Origin: Mixophyes australis | Lineage: Eukaryota > Chordata > Amphibia > Anura > Limnodynastidae | NCBI GenBank assembly: GCA_036250195.1 | Contig: JAVHZZ010000069.1 | Coordinates: 480,001 to 544,000, forward strand | Direction: 5' to 3' | Length of the DNA stretch: 64,000 nt | Part shown: positions 9,021 to 20,628 of the stretch, piece after piece | How the letters are laid out: the number at the start of each line of letters is the position of its first letter | Position numbering within the stretch: position 1 is the first letter of the stretch | Notes under the pieces: model-generated | Told to the model about the DNA's origin: nothing | The model's database searches: none | Seen by the model: the letters and a program-made list of their open reading frames with translations, nothing else | Position numbers and translations under genes: made by a program

Positions 9021-10491
9021 ACATTTATAACAGTATACAAGAAGCTATACAACAAGGTTGTGAATGTTGGATTGGCTTTCAGCACTCTTACTGTATGACA
9101 AACAGTGAAGCCGCATACATTGTATGTACTTTGTATCCATTTATACAACACTATTTTTGCTACATACTGTCTTGTGAATACTTTGTAGCAAACCGCCCCC
9201 TCCCCTCCCAACACAAAAGTGTACAGAAGCCTGGAATATTTCCTTATACACCAAACACTGTAAGATTCGAGCTGCATCAGACCCCACCTGTTATACAAGA
9301 CTATATGTCTGACTAGCACATTTCAAGGTCAACGCCCATGTCATGGTCCTTGGAACTGCTCCTGGTAAAATAATCTGTGCCTAACTTAGTGGATACACCT
9401 GGACATACACCTGGTGAGAAACTGAAGCGTCACTTCAAAGTTCAACCTACTAAAACTTTAGTAGTACTCCCTCATTTAAACTTTTCAGTAGTTCTTCCTA
9501 AAATACTGCTTGGTTAATCTTCATTTTTATCTTCAATCAATCATTTAAGCCAGGGAATGACAAGACTGTCTTTATTACATGTGCTACTTTTGTGTTTGAA
9601 GGTTTACATTGCTTGACGTGTGTGTAGAAATGCACTTTCATGCAAACATGAAACTGGAATGAGCACAATGTGTATAGATGAGACTCGATCTTCCGGACGT
9701 CAAAGGTGACAGAGAAATCAAGTCATTTTGCAGGAAGTAAAGGGAGTACTGTAAATGTTACCTCTTCACCACTGTATCTATCATCCTGAAAACTTAAATC
9801 TTAGTTGTGCATTTGGTGAAAAGGTAAACACACTCATGTACTCATCAAGTAACAGCAACAATCATTCCATCCCCTTGCATTAGCTGGTGTAAACATTTGT
9901 AGCCCACCCAGAGGCTGCCATATTGCCAACAAACCCATGCACTTTCCCAAAAAACAAGATACAATTTCACAAAAGTAGGCCCATCAAATTGCAAAAGAGC
10001 ATTTTTCATGGATTTGCAATTTTAGAGTTCATAAAGGACACATTATATGTATTGGCATGCTGCGATGGATGATACCATAGGTGTGCAGCAGGAGGTCTCA
10101 TAGATAAAGAAGCACCTCAGGAGTTACCTTATATTCAGACAGAACGAGTCTTGAGATGTATATCTTCTTTATATAGTACTAAGTACCAGGATCAGTATAA
10201 CAACAGCTTTCAGTAATAGCTTCTTAACATAACATATCAGTAACATGAGCTGCTCAGCTCACCTCCTTTCCCCGGAGAGTCTCTTCTAGAACACAGAGAG
10301 TTGAGACAGGAAAAATACAAACAAGTACATGCATATACAGCAGACAAACAATACACCTCTGTATGAATACAGAGCCTTCTGCTGACCCTCCATGGTAACT
10401 ACATGCATATAAACAAACCCATAGTCTGTTGTACATATTTCAACAATATGTTATGGACATTATATAAAATAATATATCATCTTAAAACACC
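9021..10491. other. Intron 4 sequence without recognised features
   Basis: About 1.5 kb of AT-rich unique-looking sequence. I found no open frame with recognisable similarity and no clear repeat boundaries. Sequence to the left of the foldback MITE continues on its right. Confidence 0.5.
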
Positions 10492-13370
10492 ATGAAGCTT
10501 AAAACATTATCCCTTAATGTTAACGGTCTTAAATCACCAAATAAAGGAACCATGGCAATGCAATATTTCAAGAACAAAGACCCTGACCTAATCTTCCTAC
10601 ACGAAACACATCTTAAAGACCCTCACCCATCTCTAGCCTCTAAATCGCACCCACTTACTTTTTACTCTTCTGAAAATGTGAAAAGTAGAGGTACAGCAAT
10701 ACTGATACACCATAGGGTTCCAATTACAATATAGTCACTGACCTCAGACACTCTTGGTATACATATCATACTTAGAGGTTCCCTATACCAAACTCCAATA
10801 CTCTAGCCTCAATACATGCCCTAAATATGCAGCAGAAAGCCTTTTAGGCCAATTTTGTTTAACAGTTAGCTCACTCTACTGGAGGCATAACCATAATAGG
10901 AGGGGACTTCAATACAATTCTGGACTCAACACTAGACTGATCAAACCATACATATATCCATTCAGGACATACCAAAGAATCCTGTGAATTAAAAACCCAA
11001 CTCAAATTGTTCAAGCTATATGATGACTGGCGGGCATCATAACCTTCTGCTAGCGCTTACACACACTACTCGGTCCCCAAATGATTTACACACGAGAATT
11101 GATTACTTTTTTGTAGACTGAGTAACTACACAGAAACTGGAAGGGGTCCAGGTCTATCCCATGATGTCCTGGCCAAACCATGAGGCTGCAGAGTTAACAT
11201 TAATATATCCAAACACTCCTGTGATCACTTCAGATGGCGATTTAAGAATCGCTTCTTCTCAAACAAGAACATATGCTGAAAATATGTCATGCAATTACTG
11301 ATTACGTAGCCCAGAATGCCTCCCCAGAGATTTTACAGCCCATCCTATGGGAAGCCCATAAAACCACCATACTTGGTATTCTAATCAAAATGTCTGTGAC
11401 ACGAAGAAAATCAGAGAGAGGGAGTGCATAAAATATCTCAGAATACCACAGGCAATAACACACCATCAAACTCACCCCAAGGAACGCTTATACATAAAGA
11501 TTCTTTTACTTAAATTACAATTAAATCAAATGGTATAAAAAAAAGCAGATAAAGCACTACTATGGGTCCAACAAAAATTCTACAAAAAAGGCGTCAAAGA
11601 TGACTTCATCCTAGCACGTAAGCTCAGAGCTCTACGTACTCGTAATAGAATTAAGTTGCTGAAAAACCCCTCTGTTTCGCTTCTCTACGACCTCAAAAAA
11701 TAGTACAAAGATTTTGAGATTATTATGTTTCCCTCTACAATCTGCAACCGGCAATAGATGACCCAAATTCACTTAAACATAGCATAAAGAGCTACCTTCA
11801 ATCAAGCCACTTCCCTAAACTTACAAGAGTACAATTGGCTACATTCAACACAGAAATCACCTCAGAGGAGATCTCTGAAGCCAAAAAGGCATTAAAACAT
11901 CAGTCCGCCCCTGGACCTGATGGATTCACCGCACTATACTACAAAAAATTAAGTTGACAGCTGATTCCCAAGCTCACGGGACTGGTTAACTCGGTATTGG
12001 CAGAAGGCAAATTTGATAGGGCCACCACTGGAGAGTGGATAGTACCCCCAAGCCTTTTTGCAAAATTATTGGCAAATAGATTGGGTTCAGCATTACCCTC
12101 CTTGGTACATCCCGAGCAGGTTGGCTTTATCCCTGGTATACACACCTCCAATAGCACCAGGAAAATAATCAATCTTCTCCATGTAGATAGCAGTACAGCT
12201 CTCCCTGCTCTAGTGGTCCTATTGGCTGCTAAAAAGGCATTCACTAGAGTTGCCTGGCCTTTTATGCAACACACTCTTGTATACTCTATATAACAACCCA
12301 ACAGCCACAGTATTAGCCAACAGATTCACATCCACCCCCTTCGACATACGTAGTAGAACAAGACAAGGCTGACCGCTGTCACCTTTACTTTTTGCTCTCA
12401 TCATGAAACCTCTAGTGGCATGAATAAGAAACTATCCTGATATCACTGGTATCCCCACAAGCACTAGAGACCACAAAATTGCCCTATATGCCGATGACAT
12501 TATTTTAACTATTACCAAACCCTACATGACATTACCTAATCTCCTTAAAAAAATAACTGAATACGGCTCTCTTTCTAACTATAAAATACATGTAAAAAAG
12601 CCGAAATACTCAATCTCAATATACCCCATAATGCCCAAAAAATTAAGGCCAACTATAATTTCCACTGACACCACAAAAAAATGAAATATCTTGAGGTAAA
12701 TTTTATCATATTTACTCACAACTCTATGAGGCCAACTTTTCAAGGCTTATTAATTCAATTAAATCGGATATAACACACAGGCTGCAGACTGCAAAGCATC
12801 TGTTAAAATTAGGGATGTTCACTGACCCCTGTGTTTTGAAAAACCGAGCCTGAGCATCTCCAGTTAAAATGAATGATCTACCCCAACTCTTATACTTATG
12901 GCAATTAATTACAGTCCTTTTGTACCATATGTACCAGCTTCCCAGGCCAAATATTACAATCCTTTCATTGGTTCTTACCTAGAGATGAATGACGTTATGG
13001 CTAAATTTTACAGCTATCTTCAAGTTCCTTTTTTGGTTTGCCACTTCACAGAATGATTGTTTTACACAGTATTTGTAAAGTCTGCATTGTGAGGAATTTA
13101 TATTTTACAAATAGAGCTGGGACCACAATGGGCCATTTCATTCTACTTTGTGATATGATTGAGGTGTAATAAAGGAGAAGTTCATGTGGAACAAAAATGA
13201 TTATGGGATCCTGGGTGCAGAAAAATGATAGGTAGAAATCTGCACGGAACCCTTAAGGCCAAATTCGTCTGGAAAACATGGGAAATTCTGCGTCCAAAGA
13301 TGGAATCAGGCAGTTTATTTGCACCACTGTTTTGAAAATATAGCTCTACTCTTACATGATAACTGGACAA
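10492..13370 (+). pseudogene. Decayed L1-clade LINE, ORF2 remnant
   Basis: Several frames on the plus strand align piecewise to L1 ORF2: endonuclease start (TLSLNVNGLKSPNK, IFLHETHL at 10492-10640), reverse transcriptase (SAPGPDGFTALYY about 11900-11940, QVGFIPGIHTSNSTRKI about 12115, YADDI at 12485-12499, MNDLPQLLYLWQL about 12870). Many stops and frameshifts and a shortened middle show it is long dead. It lies antisense in the SLC22 intron. The right boundary is uncertain; FVWKTWEILRPK-like sequence near 13270 may still belong to it. Confidence 0.8.
12810..12862. mobile_element. 53-bp micro-hAT element
   Basis: A tiny element TAGGGATG...CATCTCCA flanked by a perfect 8-bp duplication GTTAAAAT (12802-12809 and 12863-12870), inserted into the L1 remnant. 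Its left 28 bp match one end of the hAT family at 14821 (GATGTTCACTGACCCC) and its right part matches the other end (AACCGAGCCTG). It is therefore an extreme internal-deletion derivative that still transposed. Confidence 0.8.
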
Positions 13371-13724
13371 TAGGTCTGTTTAATACTCGTAGCATTGAAA
13401 CCAAAAAAGTTAGCTTTGTATATTATCAATAATATGTTTTGACATCACAATAAACCATTGCTAAAAACATAATTTATCAGTATAATTAATCAATATCATT
13501 TTTTTTATGTTGGGTTACAATAATTACAATATGTGGAATTACCTTGGTAGCCTCTATCCAATATAACTATGCTTGTCTTATCGGCCTTGCACCTTTATAT
13601 TGGCTTAGTAATTTTGTAATTGTGTAATAATTGACACTATATTATCCCATAAATTATTGTTACTTAGATATTATAGAGAGATGCTGTAGTAGGAAGAATG
13701 GTGAGGAACAAAGATATACAATAC

Positions 13725-13893
13725 CATGTATATAAAAAGAAGATGAAGAAGGGAAGAGATGCAGCCAACTGCAGCATGCGCCAGTCCTGGATCAGATAAG
13801 CCAGTCCCACCAAGATCAGCTGACCAAATGTGTAACAGTATCCAGTGACTGTGTTGGTGAGGGCCCGATATTCTGTGGGAATCCATTCCACAA
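13725..13893 (-). CDS. SLC22-family transporter, exon 4
   Basis: A 169-bp exon with acceptor CTCTTTAG (from 13894) and donor GTATTG (from 13724). It encodes the segment [18 protein letters not shown] through FFIFFLYTW, which covers helices 5 and 6. The EWIP motif after helix 4 is typical of SLC22 proteins. The terminal Trp codon is split TG/G with exon 5. The open frame continues past the donor into intron sequence and ends in a short non-homologous tail, so the splice site rather than the open frame defines the end. Confidence 0.95.
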
Positions 13894-14217
13894 CTAAAGA
13901 GAAATCATACTGTTAAAGAGCAAGTAAAGCCACTTTTAGACATTAACATGGATAAAAGCTAAATCGTATCACTAATGTGTTTATACGTAACTAAACCTAT
14001 ATAACAAACAGTTAAAAAAATAGTTAAGTCCGTGGTGATTTTTTATGTTTCATCACTCTTTGACAGTTTAAATACACAGTTTATATAAATGTTTTGCAGT
14101 CTCCTAGGTAACAGAAATGTACAGACTTCAGATTGGTGGATTCAAACAAAGGGGCAGGAGAATCTATCCATATATGTATCCATCTTCATACAAAAGTATT
14201 ATGGGTTTTATACTTAC
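13894..14217 (-). other. Intron 3 of the SLC22-family gene
   Basis: A 324-bp intron with GT/AG ends and no recognised insertions. It is the only visible intron of the gene not inflated by transposons. Confidence 0.85.
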
Positions 14218-14372
14218 CCAGAGAATAGGAATTGAGAACAATGCCAGAAAGAGATAACCCAGTCAGGAAACGAAACACACAGTACAGGGTGTAGTTAGGA
14301 GCAAATGCTGCACATATTCCAGTCACAGACATCTGAAGATTTGACCAGATATACAACGGTCTGCGTCCAAAC
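14218..14372 (-). CDS. SLC22-family transporter, exon 3
   Basis: A 155-bp exon with acceptor AACCTCAG (from 14373) and donor GTAAGTA (14211-14217). The first base completes the Lys codon begun in exon 2, giving the MFS motif-A sequence GGLSDKFGRRPLY across the junction. The exon then encodes helix 3 (IWSNLQMSVTGICAAFAP) and helix 4 (LYCVFRFLTGLSLSGIVLN). It has an internal frame that no single long ORF reveals; it was found by splicing phase and homology. Intron 3 downstream is only 324 bp. Confidence 0.95.
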
Positions 14373-14715
14373 CTGAGGTTAAAAGTAAAGAATTTTTTTT
14401 AGTGATCATCTTTTATTACATAAGAAGGTGCAAAGTTTGCAATAATGCACACTGCCATATTTATGGAAAAGTCCTACTTATATGCCTAGTCAGTGACCTG
14501 GATTAAGAAATAAATTGCTCTGCTAAAAGCAATGTATGCTACAGTGTATATTTATAATGATAATGAGTGTATATTTATAAAGATATGAATATCTCTTATA
14601 TGGAGTGTTATGTGGGTGGGACTGAAAAAATGTTTGTAGGTGCTTCCTCCTTTTACTCATTGAAAATACAGTGACAATACAGTGACAAGTGCAATCTTCT
14701 AACTTAAATGGAACC

Positions 14716-14812
14716 ATGGGGCCTGATTAATTAAGGCACGTATATTGCGATATATGCCGTATTTTGTGTAAAATCGTACTGCGCAACAGCAACATCCAAT
14801 TAATTTTTGACA
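14716..14812. repeat. Left part of a MITE split by a hAT insertion
   Basis: GGGGCCTGATTAATTAAGG at 14718 resembles the ends of the Harbinger-like MITEs at 17785 and 24960. The hAT element at 14821-17428 interrupts this sequence, which continues after 17436. I could not define the right end. Confidence 0.35.
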
Positions 14813-15393
14813 GTTACTATTAGAGATGCTCACTGACCCCCGTGTTTTGGTTTTGTTTTTGTTTTTGGATCTGGATTACCTTCGTGTTTTGGTTTTGGTT
14901 TTGGTTTTGCAAAACCGCCCTTGCGTGTTTTGGTTTTGTTTGGTTTTGCTATTTTGATTAAAAATCAATGTTTTTGGGCATAAAATTACCTAATTTAGTG
15001 ATCCACCTGTTTCTTGGATAAGTAAGGTAATTCTAAAGCTAATAAATTAGGAAGAAAACAGTTTAATCCCTGGTAGGCCGTCCTTAATTCTCCACACAAA
15101 CCTGGTTGTCTTCCTCTTCATCTTTGCCTATTGGCAATGCAGCCAACGTGTTTGGGTGTATATTACACCCTCCACTTGTAGTTGAATAGAAAAAAAGCAG
15201 CCTGCATAGACTGTGGAATTAGAAAGTAAAAATAAATGAACCAAGGTAGTTTGGTATCTGTCTGCATCAAACCCCCTCTCCACTAGGAGTAAGATAGTAA
15301 ACTATTCAGCCGTTATAGAGTCTAGAATATAAATAGAAATTGAGAAAGGCAATTTGGTATCTGTCTGCATCATAATCATCAACATCATTAGTG

Positions 15394-16058
15394 CCCTCGT
15401 CGCCTTCACAAATCTCCCCCTCATCCTCTTCTAATTACAAAGTGGCATCCTCAATTGGTGTATCACCGGCTACACTCGGGCTGTTCAGATACACATCAGC
15501 AGAACTGCTGAAAGGAACCTTCTTTATGGGTACACTGTCACTAGCAGAATGCTCACGATTAGACATACCACTGGTGGATGGACTCTCCCCAGGGATTGGT
15601 GTCATTTCTGATTCAGAGCATACATTATCCTCTAATGCCTTACTGTTTTCTTGCAGCTCGGCTTTCACGCAAAACAGTACTTGTGCACCACTTTTAGACT
15701 CCAAATTACTTGGTTTTGCTTTGTCACGAGTGTCCGTACAAGAAAAAGGCTCAGTAACATTTTTTGATCTGCCACTAAAAGAAAGAAAGGCCAAGGCCTC
15801 ATTCTTTCTTTGCCACTGCGTGTGTAGAATGGCATGTTGGCAATTTTTTTTTTATCGGCAGTTAACTTTTCCTCAGTTACACTTCTTTTGCGCTTCAACA
15901 CGGTAAAAAAAAATTTGGTGTGTGTTTTTTTGACCGATTTCAAAAGACTGTAGTTTGACATCGCCTTTGCCAGATGACGTACTGGGAACACTACCATCAG
16001 GACTGGTGACAGAACCTGGTTGCTGATTCTGCTCATATGTGGACTGCTTAGAATCCAT
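15394..16058 (-). pseudogene. Broken ORF of hAT copy A (MDSKQSTY protein)
   Basis: Homologous to the intact 238-residue frame at 62070-62786. It begins MDSKQSTYEQNQQPGSVTS at 16058 and continues in other frames (for example TRSGKERMRPWPF, then NSPSVAGDTPIEDATL) after frameshifts near 15870-15900 and 15720-15790. No recognised domain; low-complexity and acidic in its second half. Confidence 0.7.
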
Positions 16059-16084
16059 TATGAGCCCAACGCACTTGTAGTGCT

Positions 16085-17075
16085 ACAAATTGTTTTAGAA
16101 ACTGCTGACAAATATGACATTTGACAGCCTGAAATATTAATGCAAAAGAATGGAGGACACCCTAAAAGCACCTGGGAGTGCTAAATATTATATTTTAAGT
16201 CTGCTGACAAATAGGACTTTTGACAGCCAGAAATATTAATGCAAAAGAATGGGGGACACCCCAAAAGCACTTGGAGTGCTAAATATTATATTTTTAGTCT
16301 GCTGAAAAATAGTACTTTTGACAGCCAGAAATATTAATGCAAAAGAATGGGGGACACCCCAAAAACACTTGGGAGTGCAAAATATTATATTTTAAGTCTG
16401 CTGACAAATAGGACTTTTGACAGCCAGAAATATTAATGCAAAAGAATGGGGGACATCCCAAAAACACTTGGGAGTGCTAAATATTATATTTTAAGTCTGC
16501 TGGCAAATAGGACTTTTGACAGCCAGAAATATTAATGCAAAAGAATGGGGGACACCCCAAAAGCACTTGGGAGTGCTAAATATTATATTTTAAGTCTGCT
16601 GACAAATAGGACTTTTGACAGCCAGAAATATTAATGCAAAAGAATGGGGGGCACCCCAAAAGCACTTGGGAGTGCTAAATATTATATTTTAAGTCTGCTG
16701 GCAAATAGGACTTTTAACAGCCAGAAATATTAATGCAAAAGAATGGGGGACACCCCAAAAGCACTTGGGAGTGCTAAATATTATATTTTAAGTCTGCTGA
16801 CAAATAGGACATTTGACAGCCAGAAATATTAATGCAAAAGAATGGGGGACACCCCAAAAGCAGTTGGGAGTGCTAAATATTATATTTTAAGTCTGCTGAC
16901 AAATAGGACTTTTGACAGCCAGAAATATTAATGCAAAAGAATGGGGGACGCCCTGAAAGCACTTGGGAGTGATAAATATTATATTTTAAGTCTGCTGACA
17001 AATAGGACTTTTGAAAGCCAGAAATATTAATGCAAAAGAATGGAGGACACCCCAAAGCACTTGTAGTGCCAAATA
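16085..17075 (-). repeat. Minisatellite array, about ten ~99-bp units (hAT copy A)
   Basis: The marker GAAATATTAATGCAAAAGA recurs at about 16130, 16229, 16328, 16427, 16526, 16624, 16723, 16822, 16919 and 17018. Units differ by scattered substitutions and 1-2 bp indels. The array sits between the promoter and the ORF of the element, so it would be transcribed as 5' leader. Confidence 0.92.
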
Positions 17076-17436
17076 TTGAAAAAAAAAAAAAGACTCCTCT
17101 ATCCTCCTCTCTTCTCTATCAATTGTTATTAGAATTGTAATCAGAATTATAATCAGAATTGTATTCTCTGTCCCTGCTCTAATCAGCCTGTGACTACACC
17201 CTGCTCTCTCCCTCTGTCAAATGGCGATGGATTGCTGTGGAGGCAGATATTTATAATTTTCAAATATCGCGAGAACCGAGCCCCGAGATCCGACAACGTC
17301 ACGATGACGTTCGGCCTCGATTTGGATTCCGAGCGGGCGGGAGAGTACTGAGCCTGCTCGGCTCGGTACTCGGATAGGCAAAGTTCGGGTGGGTTCGGTT
17401 CTCGGGGAACCGAGCCTGCCCATCTCTAGTTACTAC

Positions 17437-17784
17437 AGTCTACACTTTCATTGGCAGAACAGGGAGGGGACTTGTCATATGCACTATGCACGTAGTTAAT
17501 GTACGATAAAGGTGTGCCAAGCTTGAGTGCACGTAGCAGCGTCCGATTTCAAGCTGTGGGCATCCCTAAGGTACGTGATTTTCAGTCGTACCGCTTGCAC
17601 CAGCTACAAGTCTGGTGTAAGTGCCGAGGGATAGTGATGACTGTCACATATGCAAGTTAGAACATGTGTTTGCCATCAGGAACAACTAGTAGTAGAAATT
17701 AAGAACACCCTAATAAATTTATTTTATGGAAGAAAAAAACAGGAAAAAAAATTTTTTTTTCATTGTTTTGACATTAATGACTAT
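17437..17784. other. Intron 2 sequence, probably right part of a split repeat
   Basis: Continues the sequence interrupted at 14812. It contains GTACG-rich stretches reminiscent of a DNA transposon but no clear ends; no gene is visible. Confidence 0.35.
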
Positions 17785-18103
17785 GGGCCTGATTCATTAA
17801 GGAACTTAGGCAAGAAATTTCTTACTTACGTCTCCTGTACAAAACTATGTTAAAATGCAAGGGGTGAAAATTAGTTTTCTATTTTGCACATAATTAAATA
17901 CTGGCTGTTTTTTCATGTAGCACACAAATACTTGATAGCTTATTTGTACACTGAAATTTTAAGTTGATATTTATGGGCTACATGAAAAAAACAGACACTA
18001 TTTAACTTATGTACAAAATAGAAAACTAATTTTCACCCTATGGTTTTGTTCAGGAGACTTAAGTAAGAAATTTCTTGCCTAAGTTCCTTAATGAATCAGG
18101 CCC
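17785..18103. mobile_element. Harbinger-like MITE (GGGCCTGATTCATTAAGG ends)
   Basis: A 319-bp element with long inverted ends: GGGCCTGATTCATTAAGGAA and its complement at 18084-18103, and inner complementary stretches including the CATGTAG segments. A 3-bp duplication TAT (17782-17784 and 18104-18106) fits the PIF/Harbinger superfamily. Non-coding. Relatives occur at 24960, 52072 and 52478. Confidence 0.75.
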
Positions 18104-18339
18104 TATATTATTACAAGGTGACATGTATTGAATAGGTTTTTTTTTCTGTTTGTTTTGTAATTTTATATTCTACATATATATATTGGATGTATCCTGCAGT
18201 GTATTTTCTGTTAGAGCAGAGTGGACCTAGACCTGTATTCATCAACAGACATATCTTTACCTCTGCTCCTTGTTGAGTATTGACGTGCGTATGCTTGATG
18301 TACTTGAAGAATAAAGACACTGGTTGGAAGGTGCTACTC

Positions 18340-19374
18340 ACACCATGACTGTGTTAACTGACCATAAAAATCTTCTCTACAGTAGGCCAAAAAACTCAGT
18401 TCCAGACAAACACGATGGCCCTTAGTTTTTAGCCGATTTATTTTTATCATTGCTATCAGACCTGGTTCAGGAATACTAAAGCTGACACCCTGTCTCGCAG
18501 CTTCCTTCCTCAACATCATTTAACTTCCAAGTCATTGCCCATTATCTCAACACTATCCATTTTTACTAGTCTAGCTCAAGATCATGGGTCTCAACATAGG
18601 CAACTACAGAATCAAGCTCCACCTAAAACTCCTGCTAATCAATTGTATATTTCGGATCAACTCAAAAATGCAGTCCTGTCTGAACTCCATGCTTGAAGGA
18701 TATCAGGGCACCCCAAGACTGGAAATACTGCCCTGTTCTGTTTGGTGGCTCTCTGTGACTTTTGATGTCAAAGAATTTGTTCACTCATGCGAGAAATAAA
18801 TCTTCCAGAAGCATCCCTTCTGGTCAGTTGATGCCTCAACATATTCCTGACAGACCTTGGCCTCGAAGGACTTCATTGTGGAATTACCATGTGCCACTGG
18901 TCACAATACTATTTGGGTGATGGTAGATTGCTTAGCAAGATGGCCCACTTTACCACTCTTGCCAAGCTACTGAGTTCCTGAGCACTGGCCTCTTTATTTG
19001 TCTAACATATATTCCGACACTGACATTGCTGACATTGTCTCCGACAAAGGGTCCCAGTTTTCATACAGTTTTGAAGATCTTTTAGCACCAGGCTTGGTAT
19101 CAAAGTCAGTCTATCCTCTGCTTACCATCTGCAATCTAATAGTCAGATGGAGAGAGTCAATCAGTCTCTGGAACAGTTTCTCTGATGTTATGTCTCCAAA
19201 TTCCATAATAACTATGCAGAATTGCTAACGGGCGGAATTTTCATATAACAATGCTTGTCATTATTTACATGCTGAAAGACTAAACAAATAATTCTTCAAA
19301 CAATTCCTGAACAAACCAGGATATAGGATTATAGGATACAGGGTTAAAGAACCCTCCTCAAGGAGTGGGGGGTA
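18340..19374 (+). pseudogene. Decayed gypsy pol remnant (RNase H to integrase)
   Basis: Fragments in several frames match chromovirus pol: [10 protein letters not shown] (18345-18375), DTLSRS-like sequence (18480), integrase pieces HNTIWVMVD (18900-18930), DIVSDKGSQF (19028-19060) and MERVNQSL (19147-19170). Many stops. It ends with a polypurine-type tract GGAGTGGGGGGTAC followed by an LTR start. It is a much older relative of elements 1 and 2. Confidence 0.8.
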
Positions 19375-19661
19375 CTGTTAAGAGTCGCCGAGCTAGTCCA
19401 AGGGTCCAAATCTTACCTAAGCTGCAGCAGCGGCTCATACTTCTATAGCGGCTGCTGCCTAGGCAGCCGGGCTGCAACTACCTCCCCTCTAGGTCCTGGC
19501 TGTTTCCTAGACAGTTGGGATGCTTCTGCAGTCTCCAACCTCGGCTACCGACAAGCAGCCAATGCGCGCGTTTGAGACTGAAATCACATGACTGTAGTCT
19601 CCTGTAATGGGGGTGTGGCCTCCTCCCCCTTCTGATTGGCCCTCCATAGTTTGAAAGGTGC
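19375..19661 (+). repeat. Truncated 3' LTR of the decayed gypsy element
   Basis: Begins TGTTAAGAGTCGCCGAGC directly after the polypurine tract, like TGTTACGAGCC in element 2. It is cut off at about 19661 where a LINE-type tail starts. Confidence 0.65.
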
Positions 19662-19950
19662 TCATTGAAAACCAATCTCTTTTTTAGAGGTGTCCTTATC
19701 CTCAATGACACTATTCACACTAATGCACCCTCACAACTGTCCCCATCTCCTCTCTGAGCCAAATTTGCTCCTCTTGTTTCAGCTGTGAATGCAAGGTCTC
19801 TAATGAGCAGAGTCCATCATATCATTTGTTTTCATATCTGCATTTATTTTGTCTACCTTGTATGTCCGTTTAATGTATGTACTGTTTTCACTACTGTGCG
19901 GTGCTGCGGAGCACTGTGGTGCCTTACAAATCTATGATAATAATAATAAG
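19662..19950 (+). mobile_element. L2-type LINE 3' end
   Basis: The sequence CACTACTGTGCGGTGCTGCGG followed by GTGGTGCCTTACAAATC and an (ATA/TAA)n tail resembles the 3' end of vertebrate L2-like LINEs and their SINE partners. Strongly 5' truncated. No coding potential kept. Confidence 0.6.
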
Positions 19951-20437
19951 GCAGAGAGGGCTTAACCTGATGATGAAAATGACCTTGATACAGCATTTGA
20001 GTGGCAGCTTAAGTTGGCTGAATTAGGAGTTTCCTGAGGTAACATTGGCAGTTGAAAGAGGAGAAGCTCTAGAGAGAATAATGGAACTAGCTGGGACAAG
20101 GAAAAGAGTTGCTTTTTCCTGTCAAGATCCTGAAAGTGGAAATTCTCAGGGAAGGGCCGGTTGTGGATCCAACTCCAGTAGACATGCTATGTCTTCTGAT
20201 GCCGACGGCATAATATTTGCCTTGGCCCAAGGGAAACACTGAAGTGCCCCTGGATTACCATTTGGGAGGCTAGGCCCATTTTGATTGCCCCTTTCACACC
20301 TTGTAGAAGGGGGTGGGAGGATTGTATGGAGCAAGAATACAAATGTATATCACTTGCTTTTCAACAAATGGTAACATCCATCAAGTACGAACAAATTTTT
20401 TTTGGACTCGACAGGGGTCGGGTGTAATGAACACTTG
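19951..20437. other. Intron 2 sequence without recognised features
   Basis: About 490 bp with short open frames but no similarity I can name and no clear repeat ends. Confidence 0.4.
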
Positions 20438-20625
20438 GGGGTAAATGTATGAATCTCCGGATTCTTCATCTCCGGCATGTTCAGCCTCTTCAGCGCTTAA
20501 ATTTAAAGCGGCGCTGCATTGTAAAGGGAAACTTCCCTTTACAATGCAGAGCCGCTTTAAATTTAAGCGCTGAAGAGGCTGAACACGCCGGAGATGAAGA
20601 ATCCGGAGATTCATATATTTACCCC
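20438..20625. mobile_element. 188-bp hairpin MITE
   Basis: An almost perfect palindrome centred at 20531-20532 (AAGGGAA AC TTCCCTT), with ends GGGGTAAATG and TATTTACCCC, flanked by TTG on both sides (20435-20437, 20626-20628). A 3-bp duplication and these ends suggest a Harbinger-like foldback. Both strands give nearly the same translated frame, which is an artefact of the palindrome. Confidence 0.8.
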
Positions 20626-20628
20626 TTG

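Larger units (their letters stand above)
14821..17428 (-). mobile_element. hAT-type transposon copy A with 100-bp-repeat leader
   Basis: A 2608-bp element with ends TAGAGATG and CATCTCTA and an 8-bp duplication GTTACTAT/GTTACTAC (14813-14820 and 17429-17436; 7 of 8 match). Read on the minus strand it has a GC-rich terminal segment with short palindromes, a TATA-like site (ATAAATATC near 17250), about ten copies of a ~99-bp repeat, a broken protein frame starting MDSKQSTY (16058), and an A/T-rich tail with GTTTTG repeats next to 14821. A second copy lies at 60595 onward on the other strand. Confidence 0.85.
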
